Under the pieces are notes generated by a model. It made no database searches. It was given only the letters and a program-made list of their open reading frames with translations, and was not told the DNA's origin. A program made the position numbers and the translations under genes. This document shows, piece by piece, positions 63,668 through 64,000 of a stretch of 64,000 bases of DNA (the first letter of the stretch is position 1; each line of letters opens with the position of its first letter). The stretch comes from Achatina immaculata (Eukaryota; Mollusca; Gastropoda; Stylommatophora; Achatinidae): positions 27,151,084 to 27,215,083 of the forward strand of contig CM019719.1 in NCBI GenBank assembly GCA_009760885.1, read 5' to 3'.

Positions 63668-64000
63668 TCTCTCTCTCTCTGAACCTTAAGTGCCCAGGGC
63701 TCATGGGGCTTCCGCAAGGGTTTTCCACAAATGCCTGTCCTTCGCCTTTTTTTCTGCTCTTGCCCAGGTGAGCCCTCTATTGCTCAACATCCTTTCTGTT
63801 GTTCTTCTCCATGTCTCTTTTGGTCTACCCTTACTTCTGCTCCCCTGTGGTGTCCATCTTAGTGCTATTTTTGGTAGTGAGTTGTCAATCATTCGGAGCA
63901 CATGTCCCAACCATCGCCAGCGTCTTTCCTCAATAATTGTTGTCAGTGGTTTCATCTGCATTTCTGCTAATAAGATGTTATTTCTTATGGTGTTTGTCCA
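63668..64000 (-). mobile_element. LINE family C 3' part, continues past the window
   Basis: The minus strand reads MQMKPLTTIIEERRWRWLGH, then WTPQGSRSKGRPKETWRRTT, ending LWKTLAEAP, with the CTTAAGGTTCAGAGAGAGAG tail at 63668-63690. It is close to 35640-35970. Confidence 0.85.

Overview
This window looks like nuclear DNA of an invertebrate animal, most likely a mollusc or another lophotrochozoan. The grounds are AT-rich introns with canonical GT/AG splice sites, tRNA-derived SINEs, several APE-type LINE families, a Penelope-like element and many DNA transposons. The species assignment is inference. No prokaryotic operon, CRISPR array, rRNA or free-standing tRNA gene is visible. Two host genes can be rebuilt from the sequence; nearly everything else is mobile or repetitive DNA.

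Host genes. (1) FBXL15 (F-box/LRR protein) lies on the minus strand in three coding exons, 24397-23724, 21484-21353 and 17813-17624. They join in phase to a complete 331-residue protein. (2) A long plus-strand gene runs from at least 28512 to 62811 and continues past the window. Its exons match meiosis inhibitor protein MEI1, an alpha-helical protein needed for meiotic double-strand break formation in mouse. Seventeen exons are proposed; two junctions are unresolved. The two genes are divergent, with about 4 kb of LINE debris and tandem repeats between them.

Layout. 1-17.6 kb: no recognisable host exon; minisatellites of 58, 51, 33, 52, 30, 28, 57 and 46 bp, a Penelope-like fragment with a GIY-YIG C-terminus (6.6-7.35 kb), a piggyBac-like remnant (9.64-10.2 kb), LINE fragments and SINEs. 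17.6-24.4 kb: FBXL15 with LINE, SINE and gag-like relics in its introns. 24.7-28.2 kb: LINE families B and A and a 36-bp minisatellite. 28.5-62.8 kb: the MEI1-like gene, whose introns hold a mariner (28945-30245, TA target duplication), an internally deleted RTE-like element, a Tigger/pogo relic carrying a nested hAT MITE, two insertions plus one 56-bp stub of the same APE-RT-RNaseH LINE, a piggyBac-type MITE (50346-51018), a DUF4817-type foldback element (59284-60098) and a hAT MITE (60753-61311). 62.8-64 kb: intron and a family C LINE fragment that runs off the end.

Naming used here: LINE families A-D are four groups of RTE-like reverse transcriptase fragments told apart by their 3' ends. 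SINE1 and SINE2 are two tRNA-derived SINE families. Repeats F, G and H are unclassified dispersed repeats. Most insertions are old and broken, but several keep exact target-site duplications, so their limits are known to the base.
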